From the NCBI RefSeq assembly GCF_000485595.1, contig NW_014578318.1, positions 1-60,474 on the forward strand: a stretch of 60,474 nt of DNA, read 5' to 3'. Below, one piece after another: positions 11,401 to 22,410 of this stretch (position 1 is the first letter of the stretch; every line of letters begins with the position of its first letter). Source of the DNA: Priapulus caudatus (lineage: Eukaryota; Priapulida; Priapulimorpha; Priapulimorphida; Priapulidae). The notes under the pieces are model-generated. The model did not search any database, was not told the DNA's origin, and worked only from the letters and a program-made list of their open reading frames with translations. The position numbers and the translations under genes were made by a program.

Positions 11401-11740
11401 TCTCTAACACGGCGGTGTGTAACAGCGCGTCGATCAGAACAGAACCGCGGTTCGGCTTTACTCGGTGTGATTTCGTAACCTCGATTTTTCGACGGTTTTT
11501 GTTTTTCGTACACCTCGCTCTGATCTCCATCGCGTAGACGACTTGCATTCGCATCGCATTATAAGATGGCGCAAATCTCCCATGCCTGCGTCCGATAGCT
11601 ACACGGAAGTAGGATCGAGTTTCACGCAACAACAACACAGTCCTGTCATCATCAATTCGTGTAGATCCCCTGCATATGCGAAGAGTTTTCGCATTTGCTT
11701 TTCTATGCTAAATACACGATTCTATGTGGGTCAGATATCG
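11401..11740. repeat. satellite-locus left flank, copy 1
   Basis: A non-tandem flank that recurs at 16535-16915 with scattered small indels. Shared landmarks are GACTTGCATTCGCATCGC, ATAAGATGGCGCAAATCTCC and CATATGCGAAGAGTTTTCGC. The partner lies 3' of the N gap. It shows the two satellites are copies of one locus, not two independent arrays. Confidence 0.85.
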
Positions 11741-14310
11741 CGCACCTACTCGCGTGCACGCGTGCAGGGCATGTAAGGTGTACGCGTGCACGCGTGTGAG
11801 AGTGGTGGTGATACGCGTGCACGCGTGTAGAGTGTGTAGGGTGTACGCGGCACGCGCGTAGAGTGTGGTAGGTGTACGCGTGGCAGGCGTGTGAGAGTGG
11901 TGTAGGGTGTAACGCCGTGAGCGTGTGTAGGTACGCGTGCCAACGCGTAGTAGAGTGTGTAGGGTTGTACGCGTGCACGCCGTGTGTAGGGTGTACGCGT
12001 GGCACGCTGAGAGTGTGTAAGGGTGTACCCGTGCACGCGGTGTGTAGGGTGTAACGCGCGTAGAGATGTGTAGGTGTAACGCGTGCGCAGGAGGGGCGCG
12101 TGTAGAGTGTGTGAGGGGTGGTACGCGTGCACGCGTGTGTAGGGTGTACGCGTGCACGCGTGTAGAGTGTGTAGGTGTACGCGTGTCACGCGTGGTAGGT
12201 GTACGACGTGCACGCGCTGTAGCACCGTGTCGTCAGGCGTGTGACGCGTGGCACCCGCGCTGAACGAGTGGCTGTCAGCCGGTGGGTACCCCCGCCAGCC
12301 CCGGGCGCCGCGGCCCCCGTGCCACGCGGTAGAGTGGTAGGGTGTACTGCCGTGGGCACGGCGGTCGTGAGGGGTGTACGCGCTGGCGCACTCGCCCCCG
12401 GCGGCCCCGCGGGCGGCCGGCGCGCGGCACGGGCGGCCGCACCGCCGGGCGTGGGCCGCGCCCGCGACGCCACGGGCGGGCGCCGGCGGCGGCGGCGCGG
12501 GGGTGGGCGCGGCCGCGGCGCCCCACCCGGGGGCGCCGCCGGGGGGCCTGGGCGCGTCTGGTGCAGGGAGTGTGTCAGCGTGGTAGCGTCGCACGCGTGC
12601 CAGGGTGCTAGAGTACGGTGCGACGCGTGTAAGTGTGTAGGGTGTACGCGTGCACGCGTTATAGAGTGTGCTAAGGGTGTACGCGGCGACGACTGTAGCA
12701 CTGTGTAGTGTACGGCGTGCACACGCGGTGATAAGGTGTATGGTGTCACCCGTGCACGCGCAAAGAGAGAAAAAAGAAAGAAAGGGGAAAAAAAGACAAA
12801 AAAACAAAGCAGTGGTGAGGTGTACGCGTGCCACGCGCGCTACAGTATGTGCGATAGGGAGTGTGACGGCGGTGGACGCGTGGAAGGTGTAGGTGAGCCG
12901 CCTCACGCGAGTAGAGTGGGTAAGCGTGACGCGTGCGACGCGTGTAGACGTGTGTAAGGCGTGTCACGCGGCACGCGGTAAAGTGTGTAGGGTGTACGCG
13001 TGCGAGGCGCAGCACGGGTATAGCGACGCTGCTCGTAGGGTGTCGGACGCGTGCCACACGCGTGTAGGTGTGTAGGGTCCGTACGGCCGTGCGACGCGGT
13101 GGAGCAGTGTCCCGTGAGGGTGCTAGCGGCATGCACGTCGCCAAGGCGCACGCGTGTGAGTGTGTATGGGGGGTTGGGGTTGTACGCGTGCACGCGTGAG
13201 ATGGTAGGTGTAGGTACGTGAGTGTGGAGTTCGCGTGCACGCGTAGAGTGTGCTATAGTATGTAGGGTGTACGCGTGTACGCGCGTGTAGAGTGTGTAGG
13301 AGTGTAGCGCGTGGCACGCGTGTAGGAGTGTGTAGGGTGTACGCGTGGCACGCGTCGTAGAGTGCTGTAGGGTGTACGCGGTGCGACGCGGTAAGTGGTG
13401 TGTGTGCGTAGGAGTTGTGTAGGTGTTGTACGCGTGCACGCGTGTAGGAGTGTGTAGGGTGACGCGTGGCACGGCGTGTAGGTGTGTAAGGTTACCGTGG
13501 CGAGATGTACGCGTGCACGCGTGTGAGTGGTGTAGGGTGTACGCGTGCACGCGGTTGAGTGTGTAGGGTTGCGGTGCACGCGTGTAGGGGTGGTAGGATG
13601 TCGCGTGGCACGCGTGTAGAGGTGTAGGGGCCTGTACGCGTGCACGCTTAGGGTGTGTAGGAATTCCGGGCACGCGTGTAGAGTGGTAGGTGTTACGCGT
13701 GCACGCGTGCTAGAGTGTATAGGGTGGACGCCGTGCACGCGTGTAGGTGTGTAGGATTGTGACGCGTGGCACGCGTGTAGAGTGTTAGGGTGTACGCGTG
13801 CACGCGTGTAAGAGGTGTAGGGTGTAACGCGGCACGCGTGATAGAGTGTGTAGGGTGCACGCGTTGCACGCGGTGTAGGGTGTGTAGCGATGTACGCAGT
13901 GCACGCGTGTAGGGTGTGTAGGGTGTCGCTGTGCACGCGTGTAGGGGTGTGTAGGATGTACGCGTGCACGCGTGTAGAGTGTGTAGGGGTGTATCGCGTG
14001 CGACGCGTGTAGAGTGTAGGTGTAGCGTGCACGCGCGTGTACGGGTGTGTAGGATGTAGCGTGCATCGCTGATAGAGTGTGTAGGAGTGTACGCCGTGGC
14101 ACGCGTGTTAGGGTGTGTACGGATTTACGCGTGGCACGCGTGTAGAGTTAGGTGTACGCGTGCACTGCGTGTAGGGTGTGTTAAGGCGTACGCGTCACGG
14201 TGTAGGAGTACGTGTAGGTGGTGTACGTGTGCACGCGTGTAGAGTGTGTAGGGTGTACGCGTGCACGCGTGTAAGTGTGTAGCGGTGTACGCGTGCACTC
14301 GCTAGGGGCG
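11741..14310. repeat. 32-bp palindromic-core satellite, array 1
   Basis: A tandem array of a 32-bp unit with halves TACGCGTGCACGCGTG and TAGAGTGTGTAGGGTG. The core ACGCGTGCACGCGT is a perfect 14-bp palindrome of strictly alternating purine and pyrimidine with four CpG, which favours cruciform or Z-DNA. Units carry many 1-2 base indels. The array is interrupted by a GC-only block (12275-12560) and an A-rich block (12765-12815). The long His/Thr/Arg-rich open frames on the minus strand follow from the repeat and are not genes. Confidence 0.95.
12275..12560. other. near-pure G+C block inside satellite array 1
   Basis: The stretch 12390-12550 is almost all G and C, with GGCGGCGGCGGCGCGGGGG-like runs. 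It is interleaved at its left side with recognisable satellite pieces. Array 2 has no such block. It is either a foreign insertion or a consensus error. Confidence 0.6.
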
Positions 14311-14420
14311 CCACGCGCATGAAGCTCTGATGCAATTGCGTCACGCGATCACGCCTGAGCAATGACCTTTACAGCCCACGGTAGAATATGCAGAACGTTT
14401 GTTCGATGAGTCACCCCCAC
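14290..14420. repeat. satellite-locus right flank, copy 1
   Basis: Landmarks CTCGCTAGGGGCGCC, GCGATCACGCC and AGAACGTTTGTTCGATGA recur in order at 19250-19390. After these the two flanks diverge completely, which marks the right duplication breakpoint. Confidence 0.85.
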
Positions 14421-14505
14421 CACGCACGTCCCCCGTGTATGTTTGAACGAGCGTTAGAGCTTGCTCTATCGCTCTGTTTAAACAAGCGTAGAGAAGCACG
14501 TACGC

Positions 14506-14561
14506 ACACACACACAACACCACACCACATACCACACACGCAGCTAAACGCAACGGCGCAC

Positions 14562-14600
<39 letters not shown>

Positions 14601-14803
14601 TACACACACAATGCGCGCGCACACCACACACACACACACCCACACACACACACACACACACACAACACACACACCGCGCGCGCACACACACACGCGCACA
14701 CACACACACACACAACCACACACACACCACAGCCGCGCGGACACAGCGAGCCCGCACACACAGCACCACGACACCCACAACACCACACACACACACACAC
14801 ACG
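14506..14803. repeat. (CA)n compound microsatellite
   Basis: CA tracts interspersed with CGCGCG and CCACAC words. Open frames on both strands here are Val/Cys or His/Thr low-complexity artefacts. Confidence 0.9.
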
Positions 14804-15600
14804 GGAGGAGTGCAATGCGTTTGCATAACTCATAACCCGCGCGACGAGTTATGATGGAAACCTTCTTAGCAATTCCCCAAGGGTGCTGTTTTTTTCCCCG
14901 CAGAGCCCCTACCTCCGCCGCCCTGGCTGCGTCTCGACACTCCGTGATGCTTCGAGACAGCGACCGATGTGCGTTGCGATGGTGGCCGTCCTAGAAATAG
15001 TGCCGAGCCTGACAGCTATAACCAAAGTTCTCCAGCGATTGCACTGCAGCTGTTGGAAATTATCAACGACTCTCGAAGAGTTAACGGTGGCCCTGTAATT
15101 TAGTCGGCGCTGTTAGTGTGTCCGTGGCGGTGCGATTGGGGGAAGGAAAAAAATAAAGACTTTCTTCGCAAGTGCGTTACTCACCCGTTTTTTTCACACA
15201 CGTGCTCACATATTTCACTCCAGCGTTGCTTCTTTACCTGGTATCGCTAACCCCATTAAACCCTAAGATGATGACAGGAGGATGACTTGTGACCATGAAA
15301 GCGGGCGAGGTAGCTATATAGCTTTGCGATGATTTTTCAACTCATTCCAGTCGTGTTCGAACCAGCGAAAGTTGCCACTGAAGCTCTCTCTAGGGCTGGA
15401 ACCATTAGTACTGCCGCTCAGATGACGTGAATCGGCATCAAGTGCCTTACTCAAGTACACGGGCATCGCTGGGCGAGAGGAGAAGAGGCAGAGCGCGGAC
15501 TCTACAGGTGAATGTTTGAAGTGGTGACAAACCCGTTAAACCCAGACCGATTGAACTTCTACTCGATAAGGAATTATAGATTTCGTATATATTTGACGAG
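14804..15600. other. single-copy segment between the satellite copies
   Basis: Unique sequence of ordinary composition that holds the possible terminal exon at 14904. No repeat otherwise. Confidence 0.35.
14904..15099 (+). CDS. possible terminal exon
   Basis: A strong acceptor (TGCTGTTTTTTTCCCCGCAG) ends at 14903. Frame 1 is then open for 64 codons to the TAA at 15097-15099, with text such as EIVPSLTAITKVLQRLHCSC. In frame 3 a stop occurs 14 codons in, but the last part reads QLLEIINDSRRVNGGPVI and ends at a TAG shortly after 15099, also protein-like. A frameshift error between the two is possible, given the assembly quality. No family is recognised and no matching upstream exon is identified. 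Confidence 0.22.
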
Positions 15601-15640
15601 TTGACACACGCACACGTACGCACACGCACACACACTGGCG
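15600..15640. repeat. short CA-rich tract
   Basis: ACACGCACACGTACGCACAC-like tract. Confidence 0.7.
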
Positions 15641-15714
15641 CCCACAGGTCTTTAAGGACACAGTAGAAGCAGCATGAGGATAAAATCTCAGTGCTACATA
15701 AAAAGCAAAGCGCC

Positions 15715-15775
15715 GTAGGCGGCTGCAAATGCTAGGGGTCGTCGGGGGCGTCCGGCGGCATCGCCCCTGAAAATG
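15715..15775. mobile_element. fragment of G/C-run repeat
   Basis: Reverse-complemented, it reads GGGGCGATGCCGCCGGACGC, then GACGACCCCTAGCATT and GCGCTTTGC. The order of motifs is like a widespread class of short repeats in marine invertebrates. It is a fragment only. Confidence 0.25.
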
Positions 15776-15904
15776 TTTTGATGGTAGACGTCTGGAGATG
15801 CCAATCGTGTGAGTCTTGCGAGAGAGAGTTAGCCCGAACAGAAAATGTAGGAACAAATGTTTAACCAAATATTACTGGATGCACTGTGCTTCCAGTGCTT
15901 CTAT

Positions 15905-16055
15905 CTCGGGGCCAACTGCACACAGACACGGCTACACGCACACGCACAGGACCGACCACACGCACCACGCGCACACGCCACACTGTACGCACACACACAC
16001 ACACCACACACCACACAACTCACACACACAACAGACACACACACACGCACAACTA
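15905..16055. repeat. (CA)n compound microsatellite
   Basis: CACACGCACAC and ACACACACAC tracts with interruptions, ending about 55 bp before the N gap. Confidence 0.85.
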
Positions 16056-16110
16056 CCTATAAATACGGGGCCAATGCGTATACTAGTATATCTGTATATG
16101 TATATGTAAC

Positions 16111-16135
16111 NNNNNNNNNNNNNNNNNNNNNNNNN
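16111..16135. other. assembly gap (25 N)
   Basis: A run of exactly 25 N. The second copy of the satellite locus starts immediately 3' of it. Confidence 0.99.
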
Positions 16136-16316
16136 TGGGGGGTCAGGTTTGTCGAGCATGCACGCGGCAGCGGGCTGACTGCTGGGTGTGGTGGTACGGC
16201 TGCTGCTGCTGCTGGTGGTGGTGGTGGTGTGGTGTGGTGCGTGCTGCTGGCTGCTGTGGTGGTGGCTGTGGTGGTAGGTGGTGCTGCGCTGCTGCTGCTG
16301 TGCTGGCGTGTTGTTG

Positions 16317-16348
<32 letters not shown>

Positions 16349-16530
16349 GCTCCTGCTGCTGGCTGCTGCTGCTGGTGGGTGTGGTGATCTCGTTGCGGCT
16401 GCTGCTGCGCTGCTGGTGGTGGTGGGTAGTGCTGCTGCTGCGTGGTGGTGGTGGTTGAAGGTGGCATGCATGACTGTCGCGGGGCAGCTGGCGTCGATGG
16501 TGGCCAGCGGTGACTGATTGGATGATGGTG
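16136..16530. repeat. (CTG)n / (GGT)n / (TTG)n triplet leader, copy 2
   Basis: A longer counterpart of 11205-11400, with runs of CTG, GGT and TTG (the TTG run is at about 16310-16334). Low-complexity Ala/Val/Cys/Trp frames here are artefacts. Confidence 0.85.
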
Positions 16531-16534
16531 GTGT

Positions 16535-16915
16535 GTGGTCGGACCTCCTCGTCTTAAACACGGGCGGTGTGGTAAACAGTCGCGTCGATCAGCAGCAAGA
16601 ACCGCGGTGGCTTTACTCTCGGTGTGATTTCCGTACCTCGATGTTTCGGCGGTTTTGTTTTTCGTACACGCTCGCTCGGAGGCCTCCTATCGCGTAGACG
16701 GACTTGCATTCGCATCGCCATTATAAGATGGCGCAAATCTCCCCTGCTGGCGTCGGAGTAGCTACACGGAGTGCGGGGATCGAGTTTCACGCAAGCAACA
16801 CAAGTCCTGTCATCATGCATATTCGGTGTAGATCCCCTGCATATGCGAAGAGTTTTCGCATTCTGCTTTGCTATGTAAATACAGCTGATTTCTATGGTGG
16901 GTCAGATTCGCGCAC
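16535..16915. repeat. satellite-locus left flank, copy 2
   Basis: Matches 11401-11740 in order, with single-base insertions and deletions throughout. This copy looks the noisier of the two. Confidence 0.85.
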
Positions 16916-19262
16916 CTAACTCGCAGTGGGCACGCGTGCAGGGCATTGTACGGTGTACGCGGTGCACGGTGGTTAGAGTGTGTAGGGTGATACGCGTGCA
17001 CGCGTGGTAGAGGGTTGTAGGGTGTACGCGTGCACGCGCGTGCGTGTAGGTGTGTAGGGATGTACGCGTGCACGCGATGTAGATGTGTAGGGTGTACGCG
17101 TTTTTTTGGGGGCGGGGCACGCCTGTGGCAGGGGTACGCGGCACGCGTGTTGGGTGTGTAGGTGTACGCGTGCACGGCGTGGGGAGGGTGTACGCGTGCA
17201 CGCGTGCTAGAGTGTTGTAGGGTGTTACGCGTGCACGCGTGGGGTAGATGTACGCGAGTAGGTTGGAGTGTACGCGTGCAAGGTGAGGTCTGTTAGGGTG
17301 GGTACCGCTGGTGCACGGGATGTGTAGAGGTGTTACGCGTGCACGCGTGTGGGTGTTCGCGCGTTGCGACGCGTGCACGCGTGTGTAGGGTGTGTTACGC
17401 GTGGCACGCGTGTAGAGAGTGATTGTGGGTGTACGCGTGCGCACGCGCGTAGAGTGTGTAGGGTGTTACGCGTGCACGCGTGTAGAGTGTGTAGGCGTGG
17501 TACGCGTCGCACGGGGTAGGGTGTACGCGTGACGCGTGTAGAGTGTGTAGGGTTGTACGCGTGCACGCGTGCAGGGGTGTGGTTAGATGTACGCGGTTGC
17601 AGCGCGTGTAAAGTGTGTAGGGTGATACCGCGTGCACGCCGTATAGAGTGTGTAGGGGTGTACGCGTTGCACACTGTGTAGAGTGTGTAGGGTGTACGCG
17701 TGGCCACGCGTGCTAAAGGGTGTTATGCGTGTGTGACGCGGTGCACGCGCATAGAGTGGGGTGGGGTACGCGTGACACGCGGTTGAGTGTGATAGGGTGT
17801 ACGCGTGCACGCTCCCAGGTGTGAAAGTGGTGTAGGGTGGTACGCCGTGCACGGTATAGAGTGTATGTAAGGTGTACGCCGGCACGGCGTTAGGTGTGTG
17901 GGTTAGACGGCGTGCACGCGGGTGAAAGTGTGTGTAGGTGTACGGTCCGCGATAGAGCTGTGTAGGGTTGTACGCGTGCCACAGTGTAGAGTGGTTAGTG
18001 TCGCGGCACGCGTTATTAGGTGTGGTAGGGTGTACGATGCCTCGCCTAAGGCGCACCGCGTGGTAGATGTGTGTAGGGGGTACGCGTTGCACGCGTTGTT
18101 AAAGTTGTGTAGGGCTGTACGCGTGCACGGCGTGTAGGTATGGTAGGTGTACGCGGTACGTTGTAGGATGTGGTAGGGTGTACGCGTGCACGCGTGTAGA
18201 GTGGTGTACATATGTAGGGTGTACGCTGTGCGCGCGGTGTAGAGTGTGGTAGGAGTTACGCGTGGCACGCGTGTAGGGTGTGTAGGGTGTACGCGTGCAC
18301 GCGTCTGTTAGAGTGCTGTAGGGTGTACGGTCACGCGGTGTTGTTGAGAGTTGTGTAGGTGTGTACGCGTGCACGCGTGTTTAGGAGTGTGTATAGGGTG
18401 TACGCGTGGCACGCGTGTAGGTGGTGAGGGATGTTACGCGGGCCACGCGTGTGAGTGGGTAGGGTGTACTGCGTGCACGCGGTTAGAGTGTTGTAGGGTG
18501 TACGCGGTGCACGCGTGTAGGGGTGCCTAGGATGTCGCGTGGCACGCGGTGTAGAGGTGTAGGGGCCTGTACGCAGTGCACGCGTTGTAGGGTGATGTAG
18601 GATGTACGCGGGCACGCGTGTAGGGAGGGTAGGGTGTTACGCGTGCACGCGTTGTAGAGTGGTATGGGTGGACGCGTGCACGCGGGTAGGGTGTGTAGGA
18701 ATTGTGACGCGTGGCACGCGTGTAGAGTGTTAGGGTGTAGCGCGTGCACGCGTGTAAGAGGTGTAGGGTGTAACGCTGGCACGCGTGATAGAGTGTGATG
18801 GGTGCACGCGTTCGCACGCGTGTAGGGTGTGTTAGCGATGTACGCAGTGCACGCGTGTAGGGTGTGTAGGGTGGTACGCATGTGCACGCGGTAGGGGTTG
18901 TAGGATGTACGCGTGCACGCGTGTAGAGTGTGTAGGGGTGTACGCGTGCGAACGCGTGTAGAGGTGTAGTGTACGCGTGGCACGCGGTGTACGGGTGTGT
19001 GGATGTACGCGTGCACGCGTGAATAGAGTGTGTAGGAGTGTACGCGTGGCACGCGTGTTAGGGTGTGTAGGATGTACGCGTGGCAGCGTGTAGAGTGTGT
19101 AGGTGTACGCGTGCAACGCGTGATAGGGTGTGTTAAGGCGTACGCGTCACGCGTGTAGGAGTACGTGTAGGTGGTGTACGTTGTGGCACGCGTGTTAGAG
19201 TTGTGTAGGGTGTACGCGTGCACGCGTGTAAGTGTGTAGGGTGTACGCGTGCACCTCGCTAG
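16916..19262. repeat. 32-bp palindromic-core satellite, array 2
   Basis: Same unit as array 1. Rare unit variants occur in the same order in both arrays. GTAGGGGCCTGTACGC is at 13626 and 18559, then TGTGACGCGTGGCACGCG, then AGGGTGTAACGC before GATAGAGTG, then GCGATGTACGCAGTGCACGC. The final 0.7 kb of the arrays therefore align unit by unit. The GC-only block of array 1 is absent here. A small interruption with seven T then six G (17100-17116) occurs. Confidence 0.95.
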
Positions 19263-19390
19263 GGGCGCACCACGCGCATGAGCTCTGACTGCATTGCGTC
19301 CACGCGATCACGCCTCTGAGCAATGACCTTACAGCCCCCCCCACGGGTATGAATAATGACAGAACGTTTGTTCGATGAAGTTCAGCCCCC
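19263..19390. repeat. satellite-locus right flank, copy 2
   Basis: Partner of 14290-14420. Homology ends near GTTCGATGA, after which the sequence is unrelated to copy 1. Confidence 0.85.
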
Positions 19391-21530
19391 GCCTAACTAC
19401 GAGCGAGGAAAAAAAGGGAAGAAGGAAAAACAGAAGCGTACCCGCCGGTTGTAAGTGGGGTACATTGAACGACAAGAACGGTTAGGAAGAGAACCTGCTC
19501 ATAATTCGTACTGGTTTCAACTAGCGGTAGCCACCCCGACCCCTACCCCACTCCCGCCGCCTGCCCCTAACGCCGGCGTCTGGTATGTCCGTGGCCTTCC
19601 GCCTGTATCGCTTCCCCACGCGGTTTTCGTTGCAAACGCTTACTACTAAGCTCTCTATCGACCTTGGCGTGGGAGGATGGCGGCAGCATCTTTCTACACG
19701 ATGTCGCGTGAATCGTGTCACGTTGTCACATGAAGCCATGCTGGTCACAATGAACGTGGACTCGCTAGTGTCCACTAGCTAGCTGTGTGTACGCTCGCTA
19801 GCTGTGCCAAGAGTCAATAATAGAAAATTATTCTTCTAATTTTTTCCTTTTCTATTTCTTCTATTCTTTATTTTTTAGGGACTCTTGTTCTGTGACCAGC
19901 ATCTCGGTAGTGACTAAGTGAATGCACTAGGTTCACGTTAAGTTTCCCTTATCCGAAAACGAATCAGCGAACCGAATTTTGCGTCGGTGGAAACTTCCGG
20001 CTCGTTGGAAACCTTATTTAAGGCTATTTTTTAAAACGATCATTCAAACGAAAGTACGAGCAGTTTTTTGATAACAAAAAGTCGAGAAAATTATCATTCA
20101 TGATTTATGTTTAAGGCTTACTAACGCTATAAAAATTATAATTCTGTTATAAATCAAAATTCCTCAATAACATGGAGCCAGTGCTCGTGTAATTAAAGTA
20201 TCCCTAGATAGCAACGGTGCAATATAAAACTCGACCATGTCATTAAAATGATTAATGATATGCAAATATTATGGCTTACGTGTACAAATAAAAATGCCAC
20301 CATGGAATTCTGTCTAGGTCTTGTGTGTCATCATTATTAAAAAGTTTTCTAAATTAAACTATAATCTAAAAATAAATGATAAAAAATGAAATAATAATAC
20401 GTAATTAGTTGTGATTATAAGATATTCGGTCATTAGAACAATTTAATAAGAGAACAGGGTTTATCTAAAATCAGCGTCTTCGAAAGTATAAGGCGTTGCT
20501 CTTACTAGGTAGGCCTAACTACATAACTGGAGATAGAAAACATCTAGAAATCGCTTATAAAATGTGATTATATTTATAATTTTGATTATCGCTTATAAGA
20601 TGTGATTTTAAAAAGCCATTTTATGATAGAGCTAGATAAATGCATATAGGGTTTAATTCCTAACATCTTAAAATTTAAATTGGTAACACGACAAAGAAAA
20701 CAAACGTACGATACAAAATGGCGTCTTTTGCGGCAGGCCGCTTCTTTGTATAAAGTTCCGTGACGGAAAGTAATTAGGGCCTATTTATAGTTTCAGCTAT
20801 ATCCATACTCCGCCCAGCACTCAAATCAATTGCTCAAATACATGAATGGCCATTGCTTTATTTAATAACGCTGACGGCATCTCAATAAAGAAATTATGAG
20901 CTGGCTTTAATGTGGTCGAACCAGCGCCGCTCCACTTCTACGAATACAAGCGATTAGGTATGAGCTGGTTGCAGAATGACGTCACCAGCCGCCGAAACTG
21001 CTTAGCGTGAGAAATTCCGTTCGGTGATCATTGTGCAGATATGCATGGAATTTGTCGAGTAGCGTTCGCGATTCTATGGAGATGATACGCCTTTGATATC
21101 GCCGCGATATTTTCTTTCGAATGACTTACTCGAACTAAGTTATGCATTGCGTTTTGGTAGCTGGGTGATTACATGATCTAATCTACTACGAGGACAGCTT
21201 GGCTACTATTAGCCGTATTATTCCCACGCTTGAAGCAGAGATGCATGCATGAACGCGCCAAGGAAAGACACGAGCGTGAATGAACTGGAAAAAAACGCTG
21301 AAGAAACAGTAAAAAACAAATTTTTTAAGAAGGAACGCAAACGAGGGCGTATAATTACCGCAAGCCTCCCGTCCCACATAGGGGCGTGCTAACCCGTAAC
21401 GACTCACGCACGCGCGTGCGGGCACTTAAAATAAATTCGCCTCGTTTCGTACATATTCGAACGTGAAGCGTTACGCATCGTAACAACCGAGCCATACAAT
21501 CATTAAAGCCGACATACGAACGGTAATGGG
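19391..21530. other. AT-rich single-copy region, no gene recognised
   Basis: The first 400 bp are GC-richer, with a C-rich stretch (19530-19580) and an ATGGCGGCAGCATC word at 19677 that resembles a start region but closes after 18 codons. From 19800 to 21180 the sequence is AT-rich with many stops in all frames. A TGACGTCA word is at 20977. Short open frames elsewhere have no supporting features. Confidence 0.4.
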
Positions 21531-21535
21531 TGACT

Positions 21536-21702
21536 ATATAGTATTGGTATATATTGGTATATTGGTATATGGTATATATGGTATTGGTATATATTGGTAT
21601 GGTATATTGGTATATGGTATATATGTTATTGGTATATATTGGTATGGTATATGGTATATATGGTATTGGTATACTATTGGTATGGTATATAGTATTATGG
21701 TG
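21536..21702. repeat. GGTATAT minisatellite
   Basis: An irregular array of ATTGGTATAT and GGTATATATGGT units with a period of about 11 to 19. The Tyr/Ile/Gly-rich frames are artefacts. Confidence 0.9.
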
Positions 21703-21889
21703 TTATACGAGGATGGGGAAGGGGGGGCACACGCCAGCTGTGTGTATGACGAGGGAGCCAGTAGTGGTGTGAGTACGGTTATCGGGCACACGCTAGACAC
21801 CCAGCTGCGGTCTTTTAACGCCTGCGTGTTCGATGCCAAACCTTACAGGCAAGCGCGCGTGTAACACAAGTAGCGAAATAATATTTGCG
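21703..21889. other. short unique spacer
   Basis: Contains a nine-G run inside GGGGAAGGGGGGGCAC and ordinary unique sequence. Confidence 0.4.
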
Positions 21890-21894
21890 GCCCT

Positions 21895-21926
<32 letters not shown>

Positions 21927-22026
21927 GAGAGAAAAGAGAGAGATGAGAGAAATAGAGAGATAGAGAGAGAGAGAGAGAAAGCGACGAGAGAGAGAGAAGA
22001 GGGAGAGAGAGAGAGAAAGAGAGAAT

Positions 22027-22074
<48 letters not shown>

Positions 22075-22255
22075 GGAGAGAGATAGCAGGGGGAGCAAGA
22101 GGAAGAAAGCGAGAGAAAGAGAACACGAGAGGAGGAGGAGGGTCAAAGTGAGAGGAGTGAAAAGGGAGGGAGAGGAGAGAGGAGAGGAGGAGGAGGAGGA
22201 GGAGAAAGAAGTGGAGTAGGAGAGCCGAAGAAGGAGAAGGGAGAAGGAGGAGCAT
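21890..22255. repeat. (GA)n purine tract
   Basis: GA dinucleotides pass into GGA-rich sequence. It is purine-only over long stretches, so it has triplex potential. Confidence 0.9.
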
Positions 22256-22410
22256 TAGCTAGTAGAATCGCGGCATCGCCACGCTCTCGAAACGCCGAGC
22301 TTCTCAACCGATCCGTCGCTGTCGCTGACCGAGCATCTGCGCAATGTGCTGTTCCCGCAGCTAGCAGCAGCCGCGAGGCGCGGTAATTAAAGCATCGAGG
22401 TAGGGATCAT

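Noticed and set aside
11746-12906. 386-codon minus-strand ORF and other long His/Thr/Arg-rich ORFs over both satellites
   Set aside because: They are open because the 32-bp unit lacks stops in those frames. Composition follows the repeat and frames change with every indel.
15340-15400. Possible tRNA B-box (GTTCGAACC)
   Set aside because: No A-box at the right distance and no cloverleaf could be drawn.
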